From Echria macrotheca (lineage: Eukaryota > Ascomycota > Sordariomycetes > Sordariales > Schizotheciaceae), in NCBI GenBank assembly GCA_030411725.1, contig MU839844.1, forward strand, positions 248,001 to 312,000: 64,000 nt of DNA. The letters are read 5' to 3'. Position numbers and translations under genes: made by a program. Below, piece after piece: positions 20,492 to 30,418 of the stretch. Within the stretch, counting starts at the first letter, position 1. The number at the start of each line of letters is the position of its first letter. A model generated the notes under the pieces. That model was not told the origin of the DNA, did no database searches, and worked only from the letters and a program-made list of their open reading frames with translations.

Positions 20492-21196
20492 CTTGATTGT
20501 CAACGGCGTTTTGGGTGGCTGGCTGTCAGTCGGGAAGGCTACCGGCAATAGATGACGCTGATGAAAACAAGATTTTGGATGGTTTGCGATCGTATGGGTA
20601 TCCTGGTCCCAGGGTGGGACTGAGAGGTAGGGGGCCAAGGTTGGTGATGGATGCCTCGGGCTTTTCGAAGGAAGGTTTTAGGTGGCGCGAGTAACGTTTC
20701 GTTTTCGAGTAGCCGTGGAGGTGTAGTCTTGGATATTGGGCCTGGATGAAGAAGGATTGTTGTGAATAAAGCTGATTACCAAGGCCAAGTTGGTGGGTTA
20801 AATAAGGGCCAAGAGTGGCGGAGGGATGAATTACATGTATTATACCGTATAGCTGTCAGTTACCGTATAGCTGTCAGTCAGTGGTGGCCCAGTGTCAATG
20901 GCCAGCCCCGAAGGATCAAATGTGAATATGATCATGCGGGTAGCTGCTGGGATACCCGGGTTAAGCAGGTCTTGACACCTGGATTCCGCCATCAGAGTTG
21001 AACAACTGTATTAGCCCATAGTCTTCAGGAATGCTGCTATGAATACAGATTAACAGAATAATAACACCGCCTGACCGGAAACATCCGTAGGACGATAGGA
21101 TAAGGTACCTAGTCTTTAAGTAAAAAAAGAGATAGGCAGCAAATCAACAATCAGTAACACCCATAAATCTCGTGCCGTCACCGATCACTCTCCAAC
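20492..21196. other. Intergenic region, 0.7 kb, with an 18-bp tandem duplication
   Basis: Promoter side of the small gene at 20491 and 3' side of the HET-domain gene. The only notable element is the exact duplication at 20843-20878. Confidence 0.5.
20843..20878. repeat. Perfect tandem duplication, 2 x 18 bp
   Basis: TACCGTATAGCTGTCAGT occurs twice head to tail with no mismatch. It is a likely recent slippage event in non-coding DNA. Confidence 0.9.
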
Positions 21197-23572
21197 TCAT
21201 CCCAGCCGTACCTCCAAGGTCTCCTTCTCCATAGAGTCCCAGTATGACTGGATGACCCGGCCTACTGCTTTTCTTTCTGCCACTCCATCCTCCCTCCAGT
21301 GAATCCACATGACGTTGACATAATGGTAAGTATCGCCGACTCTCCAGAGTTCATCCGCCTGGCAATACCTCTTGGTCTCACATGCATCACAGTGCTGATG
21401 CGCAGCATGCCATTCCGGCCAGGCGTATTTGCCCCACTGGAAGTCGCGGGTCACGGATGCCTTCGACAGCGAGATTAACTCGCAGCTTGTGTTTGTGGAG
21501 ATATGACCTGGTTGTAACATGTTGGCATTGATACAAATGGTTCCCACTGCGTAGGTATCAAAATTGAGTCAGCGGGCAATCTTGGTGGAAGTTCAAACCA
21601 GCGAATTCATCGAAGAAAGGACCAACCTAGCTGACCATATGGCGACAACAACGAAGCATCCAGACAATCCACAAGGTTGTCTTCGACGGAGATTCTGGGG
21701 CCGACTGTCAAATACACACGTTCCGAGATAAATTGGATGACGGGATCCCAGTTTATTCTGTCGTGATATATTGGGCTCTCGGGGATCTCGATGAAATGCC
21801 GAAAAGCATAACTGTCGTCGAGCCCTTCGGTCGATTTCGGTATGCCACTTCCCTCCACAGCCCCCTGATGTAACAGCGAGTAGGCAGCGTCTGCGTAGTA
21901 CCTGCTCTCTATTCTAGACAGCGCTGTCTCGGATACTCGTTTCTTCCAAAAAGTCGTAGTTGGGGAAAGAGCTTGGTGAGGTTTTTTATAGGGAGATGTC
22001 TCAACCCCAGTCCAGTATGTAAAATCATGGAGCTCGGTCCACGTTTGAAAGTTGATTTGGCCGTGCCAGGCGAGGTGTGACCAGGAGGGAATTGTAGGCA
22101 ATGGTTTGCCGTTGGAACCAAGTCGTCGTTGGACTGCATTTCGGGGTTGCCAAAGAAGAGATCCATCAAAAAAATGATCCGGATGACCATGAGTTAGACC
22201 GCGTCTGAGACTTCTCCCAAAAACTTGAAGTATGCTCTCAAAGGCTTTTTCAACGTCCTCGGGGACTGTAAGGTACCTCCGCGCGTAATCACCCGTCAAG
22301 ATTGTGTAGGCGTTAAGGTCGGGGAAAGGGCTGTAGATCCCGTATTTCGCCTTACCATCCCGTGAAACCGCTCCTGCTACCTCTCGATCTTCGCTGACAC
22401 GGCTCACAAGACATTTCCAACGCGCAATGTCATCACCGAATTCGAGTTTACGATGTGGGAGGTGACTTTCCTGGAGTGTCCAGCCTCGTTTCCAGTAATT
22501 TCGTGGATCTCGAAACTTTTCCATGGCAACTTGGTCTTTCCATGGCTCCATATAGACTTTTAGCCCCAACGGGTACTCGACCACGTCGAAAATGGGCAAT
22601 TGTCTATCCTTTGACGGTGGGCCGAGACCGCAGATCCCCCTCGAATCATCTCCGTCCCGGCAGACAAGAGTGAAATAGGCGTTTGTGTAAATCGATGCCA
22701 TGGCCTCGATTTGTGTGTGGATATGGTCCTGGTCATCTTGGATAATGCAGAGACGGTCGACCCACAGATAGCGAACGTCGAGCAAGGATGCAAGCTGCAT
22801 GGCGTCTCTGATGGTGTTAGGAACGCGGCTGCCGTACTTGGAGGTTTGGCTGAGCGCGTTCTTTGCCATCAACGGTTCAACTGTGGCGCTTGTTGTTGTC
22901 AGGCGGGACCTGTCAAGACTCCAGACGTAGCTAACAGCTATGTATCGTCGTGATGAATCCGTTACCACTAGGCACATATCCTGAATGTCGATGAGTAAAA
23001 TTTCGGCTTTCGTCTGCTCAAACCGGAGCCAAGGGCTAGAAGTATGGTGGCAAATGCCTCGGTGGCTCTCGTTACAGGCCTTGATCCATGATGCGACTCT
23101 CTGGATATCAACGCGGTTGGTGTTTGGCTGCATTTGAACCGTCTCGTTGGGATAGTTTGCGGAGATTGAATCTGGGTTGGCTTCGACCCTGTATATCGAC
23201 ACCCAGCAAGGACCAACACTTACAGCTGGCACGAAGTGGTTGTACATGTATATCCGACTGTCGCCTTCTGGAAAATCCCGGAGCTTTTGGCGATCGGAAA
23301 CTTCAGTTTCTACGCGGACTAGAAACTGTTCGCATCTTGAACACCCGCCATCTGCAGCCTGGCGGACGTTGGAGAGCATGAACCGGCGATCACCTTCCTT
23401 CTTCTCACGCAAAAGCACCCGGGCGACCTCGGTGCAAAACGCGCATTCGTCATAGTCAGGGGAGTTGCTGTGGAGGCTCACGCTGGAGCAGGTTAGGCTT
23501 TGTATGTAGCTGCCGTGATGGTGTTCCTTACTTTGACTTCCCGGCCCTGTTCTCGTCCCCGTCAGAAATCAT
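21197..23572 (-). CDS. HET-domain protein (heterokaryon-incompatibility type)
   Basis: Three exons read leftward: 23572-23532, 23482-21627, 21546-21197; 748 aa. The first exon encodes MISDGDENRAGKS and joins through a 49-nt intron with a perfect CTAAC branch. Without it the main frame has no ATG. The HET core is clear: YIAVSYVWSLDRS, then VPNTIRDAMQLASLLDVRYLWVD as the conserved helix-strand, LCIIQDD, and MASIYTNAYFTLV, followed by RGWTLQES. The N-terminal part has paired cysteines (CAFC, CSRC) before the HET domain. The last intron (80 nt) restores a C-terminus with ISLSKASVTRDFQWGKY and a Cys-rich CDACETKRYC segment. HET domains trigger death or growth arrest when activated by non-self signals; the partner is unknown. 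The gene borders repetitive, poorly assembled DNA. Confidence 0.88.
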
Positions 23573-23811
23573 TTTCTGGCCTCCAGAACTGGGTTCCCCC
23601 GGTTCCTTTTTCCGTCGAAACAAGTTCCTCAGCGATTTGCCCACCATAGCGGAGTTGGTACAGTTGCACTCCAATGTCGTGGCGATAGAACGGTCTGGGT
23701 CGCGCTGAGGTTGAGTGATCTGGGGCGGTGAAGAAATTTGTCACGATAGGCGGACACGCATGATGAGAGTGCTGAGGAATCGTGGAACGATCAGGCTTCG
23801 CTCACGTGGGT

Positions 23812-23934
23812 GGGGGGGGGGGGGGGGGGGGGGGCGCGGATTGAACGGCGGCAGGGGAAAAACACCCACATTTGGTTGTGGTTGGGGGAAAGACATGGTT
23901 TGGGGGAACCCCACCCAATGATGNNNNNNNNNNG

Positions 23935-24001
<67 letters not shown>
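23812..24001. other. Assembly gap between G and C homopolymers, probable misassembly
   Basis: G run at 23812-23834, N run at 23924-23933, C run at 23935-24001. The 89 bases between the G run and the Ns align position by position with the bases after the C run (from 24002), for example ATTGAA..GCGGCA..GG against ATTGAAAGCCGGCATCGG and ..CCACATT.. in both. The differences are mostly C-to-G. This looks like one locus represented twice, the left copy from low-quality reads through a homopolymer. Confidence 0.65.
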
Positions 24002-24002
<1 letters not shown>

Positions 24003-24258
24003 AGCGAATTGAAAGCCGGCATCGGAAACACAGCCACATTGCTGTTCTGTTGTGGTAAAGCATCTGGTAGGGGTACACCCCTCAATTCATGGATTGGAGG
24101 CCCCTTATTCATGGTCTTGTTGCCGTTGTTCCTATACCGAAACGTTTTTGTTTGAGGAAATGGCCTAAAACCTACCTATCTCGGGGAGGGGGGGGGGGTG
24201 CACCCCTATCAGGATGTCCGTGGAAAGAGCAAAAATACCATGAAGAAGTGCAGGTAAA

Positions 24259-24373
24259 GATGCTTGTTTTGTGGAAGAGGGGGAATGGCCCTGAGGACTG
24301 GCTAAATAAATACAGTGGCCTGGGTCCGTGTGTGCCTTCCATCTAGCCTGGGTGCTCCTGCCTGGCCCAACAG
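24259..24373 (+). repeat. Interspersed repeat, copy A
   Basis: Starts GATGCTTGTTT and contains CCCTGAGGACTGGCTAAATA and GTGTGCCTTCCATCT, ending near CCTGCCTGGCCC. It matches copy B at 32504-32610 over its whole length and more weakly copy C at 57866-57969. No coding potential. Class not recognised. Confidence 0.6.
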
Positions 24374-24604
24374 CCAGGAACTAGCAAGGTTGGACATTCG
24401 TCATCATCAACTTGGGTGTTTCAACAAGTTTTGAATCTTTAAAAAAATTGATAAAAGGTGCAGGTTCTATGTAGTAATTCATCCCAAGGAAGGGATTTTG
24501 CAAGGGAATCCAGAACGTCTCAGTCTATCATACAGCACCGTCATTGTCAATGGTATTCCGCCGAGGGTCGCCCTTATGTCGCCATCATATCCGGCGTTCC
24601 AACA

Positions 24605-24937
24605 CTATGCTTTCCCCTCCTCTTTCTGCCTCAACTTTGCAACCCGCATCCTCCACGCAATGAACAACACAGCTGTCACGGTGATAGTGCCGGCGATCCT
24701 ACTTCTATCAGCCGTGAGTTACACCAAGGGACGAATTGCGCACCAGTTGTGAGGGTTTGGCTGCGGGCCAGGTGGCTCGGAACCCTCGACGCCGCCGAGA
24801 TTGCTGTGGTCTTTGGCGATGCCTCTTGTCTGTCTCTGCTGGTAACGGATAACGGAAGACCCCGGCCGTATGGTTCTTGCTGATACGCCTCGGACCGGCA
24901 GCGACGCGAGGGTTGTGAATGCACGAGTGATAGACAT
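24605..24937 (-). CDS. Probable small mitochondrial single-pass membrane protein
   Basis: Two exons read leftward: 24937-24744 and 24701-24605; 96 aa. The N-terminus MSITRAFTTLASLPVRGVSA is a good mitochondrial presequence: Arg/Ser/Thr/Leu-rich with no acids. RGIAKDHSNLGGVEGSEPPGPQPNP resembles the linker of small fungal inner-membrane proteins. Splicing a 42-nt intron (GTGCGC..GAAG) in phase 2 adds AGTITVTAVLFIAW, a credible transmembrane helix, then a lysine/arginine-rich tail ending KEEGKA. Other acceptors in the intron give immediate stop codons. Without splicing the frame ends at 24719. The specific family is not recognised. The exon 2 join is the uncertain part. Confidence 0.5.
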
Positions 24938-25923
24938 GGTGATGCGTGGGAGTAACCGAACAAGTAATGTCGTTCTTCAATGGATTCTATATAGCCCTAT
25001 AGGTGCGACCGTCTCAACTCTGCAGAGGAGCTGGATTTGTACTCGCTTGGGTCAGGTACGCGACGGCGATGACGTAGCAAATTATTCATCAAGATACCAC
25101 TTCTGCCCCACCTCCCTTGACGTAACCACTGATCCTGTACGGTTATCATTACTGTCGACCAGGCAGCGCCTGAAGAGACGAGATGCAAGATCTAGCGACA
25201 ACTATTGACAAACACAAGAAGCCCGATGTTGGGGGGTCATGACCGAAATGCGTGTTTGATGAGAAGGAGGCAGGCACGGCAGCTGTCCGGCAGGAGCTCG
25301 CGACCCCGGATTCTCGGAGATGGCTTGGATCCACCAGCAAACTTGAAACCAGCGCATTCGAAAGAGCACCTGGAGCTGACATCATGGACTGGTCCGATGA
25401 GCTGCCTCTGGTGCCTCAAGGTTCCACTTTGTCTTCAACGCTCAGTAAAACTCGCAAAATGCCTCCGCGTCTCTGGCCCGCCGCATGTGAGGCACGTCGA
25501 CTGAAGCGGGGTCAAGCATGGAGGGAGTAGAACCGATAATTCGTGCGGCCTTGATTGGCTTCATGTGGCAGAGAGTGCATGATTGTGTGTCAGAATTGCC
25601 CAATCACGACTCAGTTCCGTGAGGTTTACCCTCCATTACGTGGGTGAGGCGGTCCTTTGCTGCCACACCTCGAGAAGCTCTCAAGACACATCTCAAGCAT
25701 TTATTGCCGGTATATCCCAACCCCAAAACTGCTTACTCCAAGTCTAAGACAGCTCAGCGACAAAGGGGAAAAACGCCGCGGGCTCGGCCCGGCCGACCCG
25801 TCTCTCGGTACGTCTTCCTCTCTCGCCGTACATTTCACTCTAACCAAGGCGCAGCCCTTGACTATCCCAGTGACGCCCGCGGGGGCTATCCCAGGCCCCC
25901 GCAGACTGCCCCATTTCTACTCA
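24938..25923. other. Intergenic region, 1 kb, no supported gene
   Basis: Divergent interval between the small mitochondrial gene (leftward) and the C2H2 gene (rightward). Short frames on both strands lack family signals. Confidence 0.45.
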
Positions 25924-26945
25924 ATGGATCAGTGATCACAAGAATTGGCATCCAGGACATCCGTCGGCACATAAGTGTGCGTGCACATCCCCGCGAGTCA
26001 CACCAGGGTCCTCGGATTTGACAACTTATGTGCCGACGGCTGTCCTGGATGCCAATTCCTGGCAGGATTACTGCTTGACGGATAGCTTCTTAGTTGGTGG
26101 AGGTGGAAGCAGGTTGGAGTGCAGACTCCCGCCAACCTGCTTCCACCTCCACCAACTGAGCGGCTATCCACCAACTTTCCCCTACGTCCCAGTCCCATTC
26201 CCAGTTGAGTCGTGGGCTCAACTCCAACACAGTGGTCTTTCTGCTCCGCTTGCGGCAAGCCACCAACTGCACTTTCACCCAGACTCCATTCCCAACCAAA
26301 CACCTTCATACAACATCGGCGCACAACCTTGGTTGCACCAGCCGCTCGGCTACTGGCCGGCGGCCGACATCGAACAGTTTCAATCTGCCATCAACCTGTT
26401 CCATCTCGGAGATGGACTCAACCCTGACGCAACAAGCATAAGCGAGCCTTTCCTTCCCGAACAGCCTGTTGGACATGACACACTTCTCGAACAGCTCTTC
26501 GAGTTCGATTGCGAGCTCCTCGGTTTGCAGGATTCCTCCACTGCGTCGCCAACCGCAACAACTCCCGCTGTGGAGAATGGCACACAGAATCTTCCTCAGG
26601 AGGTACCGGAACATCCCGGCTGCAATACCGAATGCCCTCAGGAAGAGAACCCGAGGTGAGTCGATATCTACCTAGATAGTGCCAGGAACTCTCTTCTAAC
26701 AATAAAGCAGACGTCGCAGGAAGTGTCGACAAAAACGATATATGTGTGATCGGGAAGGATGCAAGAACTGCCCTAAAGCCTTCCGGACTCGTGCCGAGCT
26801 CAAACGCCACCAGGCAAGCCGCAGCGGCGTTGTGGTCCACTGTCCGGTCACTACATGCCGAAAGGAATATAAAGGCCTCCGTGACGACAACGTGGGCCGG
26901 CATCTCAGGACGAAACATCCTGACTACTTTGAAATGCAAAAATGA
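25924..26945 (+). CDS. Small C2H2 zinc-finger protein, start uncertain
   Basis: The main open frame (to 26655) lacks any ATG. The model I favour has exons 25924-25931 (ATGGATCA), 26086-26655 and 26711-26945. The last join is secure: GTGAGT donor at 26656, acceptor CAG at 26710, joining NPR to RRKCRQKRY. The first intron (25932-26085) is weaker (donor GTGATC) but is in phase. The C-terminus holds two C2H2-type fingers, YMCDREGCKNCPKAF..ELKRHQ and VHCPVTTCRKEYKG..HLRTKH, preceded by a basic RRRKCRQKR stretch. The N-terminal 190 residues are Pro/His/Gln-rich, probably an activation region. The putative first intron is almost entirely a 35-bp-arm hairpin, and a second perfect hairpin lies in the first codons of exon 2. 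Probable DNA-binding regulator. Confidence 0.6.
25942..26058. repeat. Inverted repeat 1: 35-bp arms, 47-bp spacer
   Basis: Left arm 25942-25976 and right arm 26024-26058 are reverse complements at 34 of 35 positions. The arms begin GAATTGGCATCCAGGACATC and end ATAAGT. They lie inside the putative first intron of the C2H2 gene. Confidence 0.9.
26092..26157. repeat. Inverted repeat 2: perfect 26-bp arms, 14-bp spacer
   Basis: Left arm 26092-26117 (starting AGTTGGTGGAGGTGGAAGC) and right arm 26132-26157 are exact reverse complements. The hairpin is in the coding frame of the C2H2 gene (LVGGGGSRLECRLPPTC..), or in its leader if the start lies downstream. Confidence 0.92.
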
Positions 26946-28149
26946 GAAAGCGGATGGTTGAGTGCGTGCTTTATGGTTTTTTCCTTTCTTCTGTCATTCG
27001 TGTTTTTCTCGATCTCCATCAGGAGATTTCCAGGGGCAACCGCCACGCTCTCGCGGAGCTATTCTCGTCAACCACCGCACGTGCGTATGCTGCATCATGC
27101 AGGGTTGCCCCTTCGAGTGTGAATCGGAGGGAATATTAGCTGTATAGGTGGATTTTGGTGTCGTGACCCTGGGCATTCTTTACTCCCCTCTATATCAGCT
27201 TGTATTCCCTCGGAGTTACACTCGACAGGGCAGCCCTGTCTTGCATGATGCAGCATACACACACGAGCGGTGGTTGGACGAGATGCTCCGCGAGAGCGTG
27301 GCGGTTGCTCGTCTGGTGTTGATGATGCCAGACGGGATATGGCGGGCGTGGTTTTGTGGAATAGGTTAACACTCGGGTAAGCTTGGACGGTCTGGGTACA
27401 CGAAGTTTCCTTCATAGTCTAATATTTCCTTGATTCCACCTGGGCTCTAGTGATCCAAGACTCCGTCGCTGTACAGCCTTAGCGGCCCGGTTTCAGGCCT
27501 TGTGACTAAAGTTCCCCTGGATATCCCTCGCAACGTCCACATTTCTGGCACTCGCTCGCACTCGCTCACACACGTTGTGGAATAACACGTAGTATCTTCC
27601 TCCCGAAACTGGGACGCTTGTGTAAACAAGTACACATTTTGTGTCTTCTGGTTCAGTCACACTTATCCGACAACACTAAGCCCGGCATCCACTAGACCCG
27701 CCGTCAAGCAGCAGTAGCCATATTTGCTTCCAATCTATCGGCCACCCGCCACGCGATGGAGATTGACAGGTGGCGTTACAAACTGTAGTACGCCAACGGA
27801 GATTTTGGCAGCGGGCTAAACTAGCTGATCCGGACTGTTACGCCAAGTTGAGCCTATGCCCGGCTACCCAGAGTCCCAAAAACCGTATCACAGCTCTCCC
27901 CGTTCCTTGGACAAAACAAAGGCAAGCAAAACAAGATGTATATCCGTGCCAGCACTGGTTATCAGCTACCGAGGTACCTAGCTACCTTGCGATGTGAAAA
28001 CTTCAAGGCCCTTGAGGAAGAGATTAAGAGAATGTAATAAACCGGCACTCCCTCCTCCGCATCAACAAAAAACCACGCCACTCAGAAGCCATCATCCCAT
28101 CCACCTTCCCACATCCCCCACCCACACAAAAAAAGCCATCCCAGCAACC
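26946..28149. other. Gene-free stretch, 1.2 kb, holding a large inverted repeat
   Basis: Downstream of the C2H2 gene and the NTF2-like gene (convergent). Apart from the inverted repeat at 27035-27310 I see no gene. Confidence 0.5.
27035..27310. repeat. Inverted repeat 3: imperfect arms of about 115 bp
   Basis: Left arm 27035-27147 and right arm 27190-27310 are reverse complements with few mismatches and small indels. The first 24 bases (GCAACCGCCACGCTCTCGCG and onward) are identical, as are TATGCTGCATCATGCA and GAGGGAATA. The central spacer is about 42 bp. The size and arrangement fit a foldback element or MITE remnant, but no target-site duplication was evident. Confidence 0.85.
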
Positions 28150-28760
28150 TCACTCAGTCAAAGCCTCAACGGGAATCAACCCCCTCTTAACAGCAACCTT
28201 CAAAATCCCCGACGGATCAGCAAAAAGCGACATACTCTTCATCCGATACCCCAACGGCCCGTCCTCATCCTTAACCACCTCGAACCGAAACGCGCCCTCG
28301 GAGCGACACTCCCACTTGCGCCCGGACAAGTCCGCCTCGGTGCGGGTTGCGTCGGAAGCGCCGGGGAGGTCGACAAAGATGCGCGCGTGCCCGAACAGCG
28401 TGTGACCGCCGTTGGGGGTATCAACAAAGACGCCGTGGACGGGCTCGTGGGTGAAGGCGGCGAAGAGGGCGTAGTCGGCGTGCATTTGGTTAATGGCGGC
28501 TTGGCCGGTGAAGGACTGGCCGGTGGATTTTGTGTAGACTAGCGAGGGGTGGTAGTAGGGCGCGCAGGCGGGGATGTCTTTTGCGTCGAAGACGGCTTCG
28601 TGGGCCACTGGAGGGAGGGTGGGGGGTTAGTATTTGGGGGGGGGGGGGAGAGGATGGGGGGGGGAGACAAACGCATGAAGCGGGCCATGGGGTGTTTGAG
28701 GAGGTTTTCGTCCCAGCCTTGGGCGTCGACGACGTAGGCGGGGGTGGTTGGGTAGGACAT
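28150..28760 (-). CDS. NTF2-like (SnoaL-type) fold protein
   Basis: Two exons read leftward: 28760-28673 and 28607-28150; 181 aa. The 65-nt intron is almost pure pyrimidine with two C runs. The start MSYPTTPAYVVDAQGWDENL is the only ATG giving the full fold. The spliced core ARFMLAHEAVFDAKDI leads into PYYHPSLVYTKSTGQSFTG, and later FTHEPVHGVFV, HTLFGHARIFVDLPG, and WECRSEGAFRFEV. This alternation of one N-terminal helix pair and long strands is characteristic of NTF2-like proteins, which include small-molecule isomerases, dehydratases and binding proteins. No signal peptide, so cytosolic. Substrate cannot be assigned. The gene stands alone. Confidence 0.78.
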
Positions 28761-30418
28761 TTTGGTCGGTTGGAGGTTTGGTGATGATTTGGGTTGGGTT
28801 GAAAAGTGAATAGGTGCTTGGTGAGTCTCTGAGATGGCTGGGGAATGGTGGTGAGTTTGGATGGCGGTGGTTCACACTGTTTTGTTCACAGCGAGGGAGA
28901 ATGGTCTCGTCTTTATAGCTGTTTGCCCGAGGTCAATACTGCATCATCTCGATACATTGCAATTGAATGTCATGGCCAGAATGACATGTCCCAAAACGTG
29001 CCACACCAAGTGACGGCACTGCATAGGGCTGAGGAGAAGGTGTCCGTTTCCGGCTTCTTACCTCCGTCACACAGGTTACTCCTCATCACGCCCAACGAGG
29101 GGAAACCGCTCGATCAAAGAGGAAGCATGGATATCCCAATTGTTGGAACAGCGAATGACAGCCCCGAAAGACTTCACGCTGTGGCATTGCGGGCACCTAT
29201 CATATTTTAAGGAGTGCCGTGTGGCTGGCTGAGACAGCCGCACGGGATGTGTTCATTGCTCCAAATCGCCGGCGGCAGTTGCCGGTGGCGCGGGTCTCCG
29301 GGATGCCGGATACCCGAACTCTTCTCTCATCTCTGTTGTTCACGTTGTCGAAGAATGAGCTGAATGAGGAGCTGAGGGGAATGAAACGGACCGAAGGTAT
29401 TCCGGCGGCCGCTGCTTCATTTTCTGGTTTAGATGTTATTGGAGATGGCGTTCTCGGATATAAAGTTGCGCTTCGGATCAACAGTTGCCGGAGGAGCTTA
29501 GGACGGGGAGCCGGCCGGTGGGTAGGAGTTGGGCGGCCCTGCATCCCAGCCGCGGCGGGGTTCGGAGGTGCCGAGTCATTGGGATTCGTCTCATGGCATT
29601 TTGGATCGGTCTACGAATGCGGTACGACTGGACTGGATGTCATCTTCAGCTGCTCGGGAGGAGTTGGTGGTGGTTGGGCTCGTAGAGATGACCTATCAGG
29701 GTTCTGTTTGAAAAGTTTCGGGGGAAAGATAAGCAAAAATACAGCCGGAAGTATACCGGGCGTTGTCTGCGGACGTTTGGCGACTCCAAATATCTCGGCG
29801 AGATTGGGTACGACGCCGCCCGTCAATCACTGCATTTTTCACACTGCTGGAGGGGTTACGGTGATTGCACGGAATGACAGTTGTAACAGCGTAAGTCGGT
29901 TATTACTAGTGTGTTGTCTGCAGCAGTCAGCTAATAACGTCAGTGCTTATGATGATGCATCTCTGTGTTGGCTTCCAACGCATACACGGGTATATGTCAA
30001 GTTTCCAGGCGGCCCCACGAGGAGGTACAGAATCTTGCTTCGCTGCCCGAGGATCATTGACCCCCCTCCAGAAACCCTGGAGACCACATTAGTCTTCAGC
30101 TTCTCCGTTCAGCTGTTTTGATCCCGTCGTCTCGATCAACGTAAAAACCGGCCTGGGAAATACTGTAATCTGAGGAATGACACGCAGTGCAGTTTGTGCC
30201 TTGCAAATGCTTCACTACGGACTGGACTACGTAGACGGTACAGGGCCCTACCAATATTTGATCTGACCCTACCACGACAACAAGTCAAATACTGCAGCGT
30301 AAAACACACGGGTTCCATGCTTTCTCGGTCGAAAACAACTCAATTAAATACACAAGGCTCAATCTAACACATTGTATCCCAGCAAAATCCATCCTTACAC
30401 TATATCCTAAGGGGTGCC
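28761..30418. other. Intergenic region, 1.7 kb, no supported gene
   Basis: Between the NTF2-like gene and the DEAH-type gene. A 273-codon ATG frame (29303-30121, +) exists, but it has no recognisable domain, no clear codon bias and overlapping frames on the other strand. I do not call it. Confidence 0.45.

Larger units (their letters stand above)
23573..24604. other. Gene-free stretch with homopolymers, a sequence gap and a dispersed repeat
   Basis: Contains a 23-base G run, ten N characters (23924-23933), a C run of about 67 bases and a diverged interspersed repeat copy (24259-24373). The runs of G and C translate into artificial polyglycine or polyproline frames. Confidence 0.7.

Noticed and set aside
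23741..24112. Polyglycine/polyproline ORFs spanning the gap
   Set aside because: They are translations of G/C homopolymers and Ns.
24458..24883. 141-codon plus-strand ORF opposite the small mitochondrial gene
   Set aside because: Shadow of the antisense gene; no signal peptide or domain.
29303..30121. ATG ORF of 272 residues in the interval before the DEAH gene
   Set aside because: No domain, mixed composition and competing frames; could be real, but nothing in the sequence supports it beyond length.
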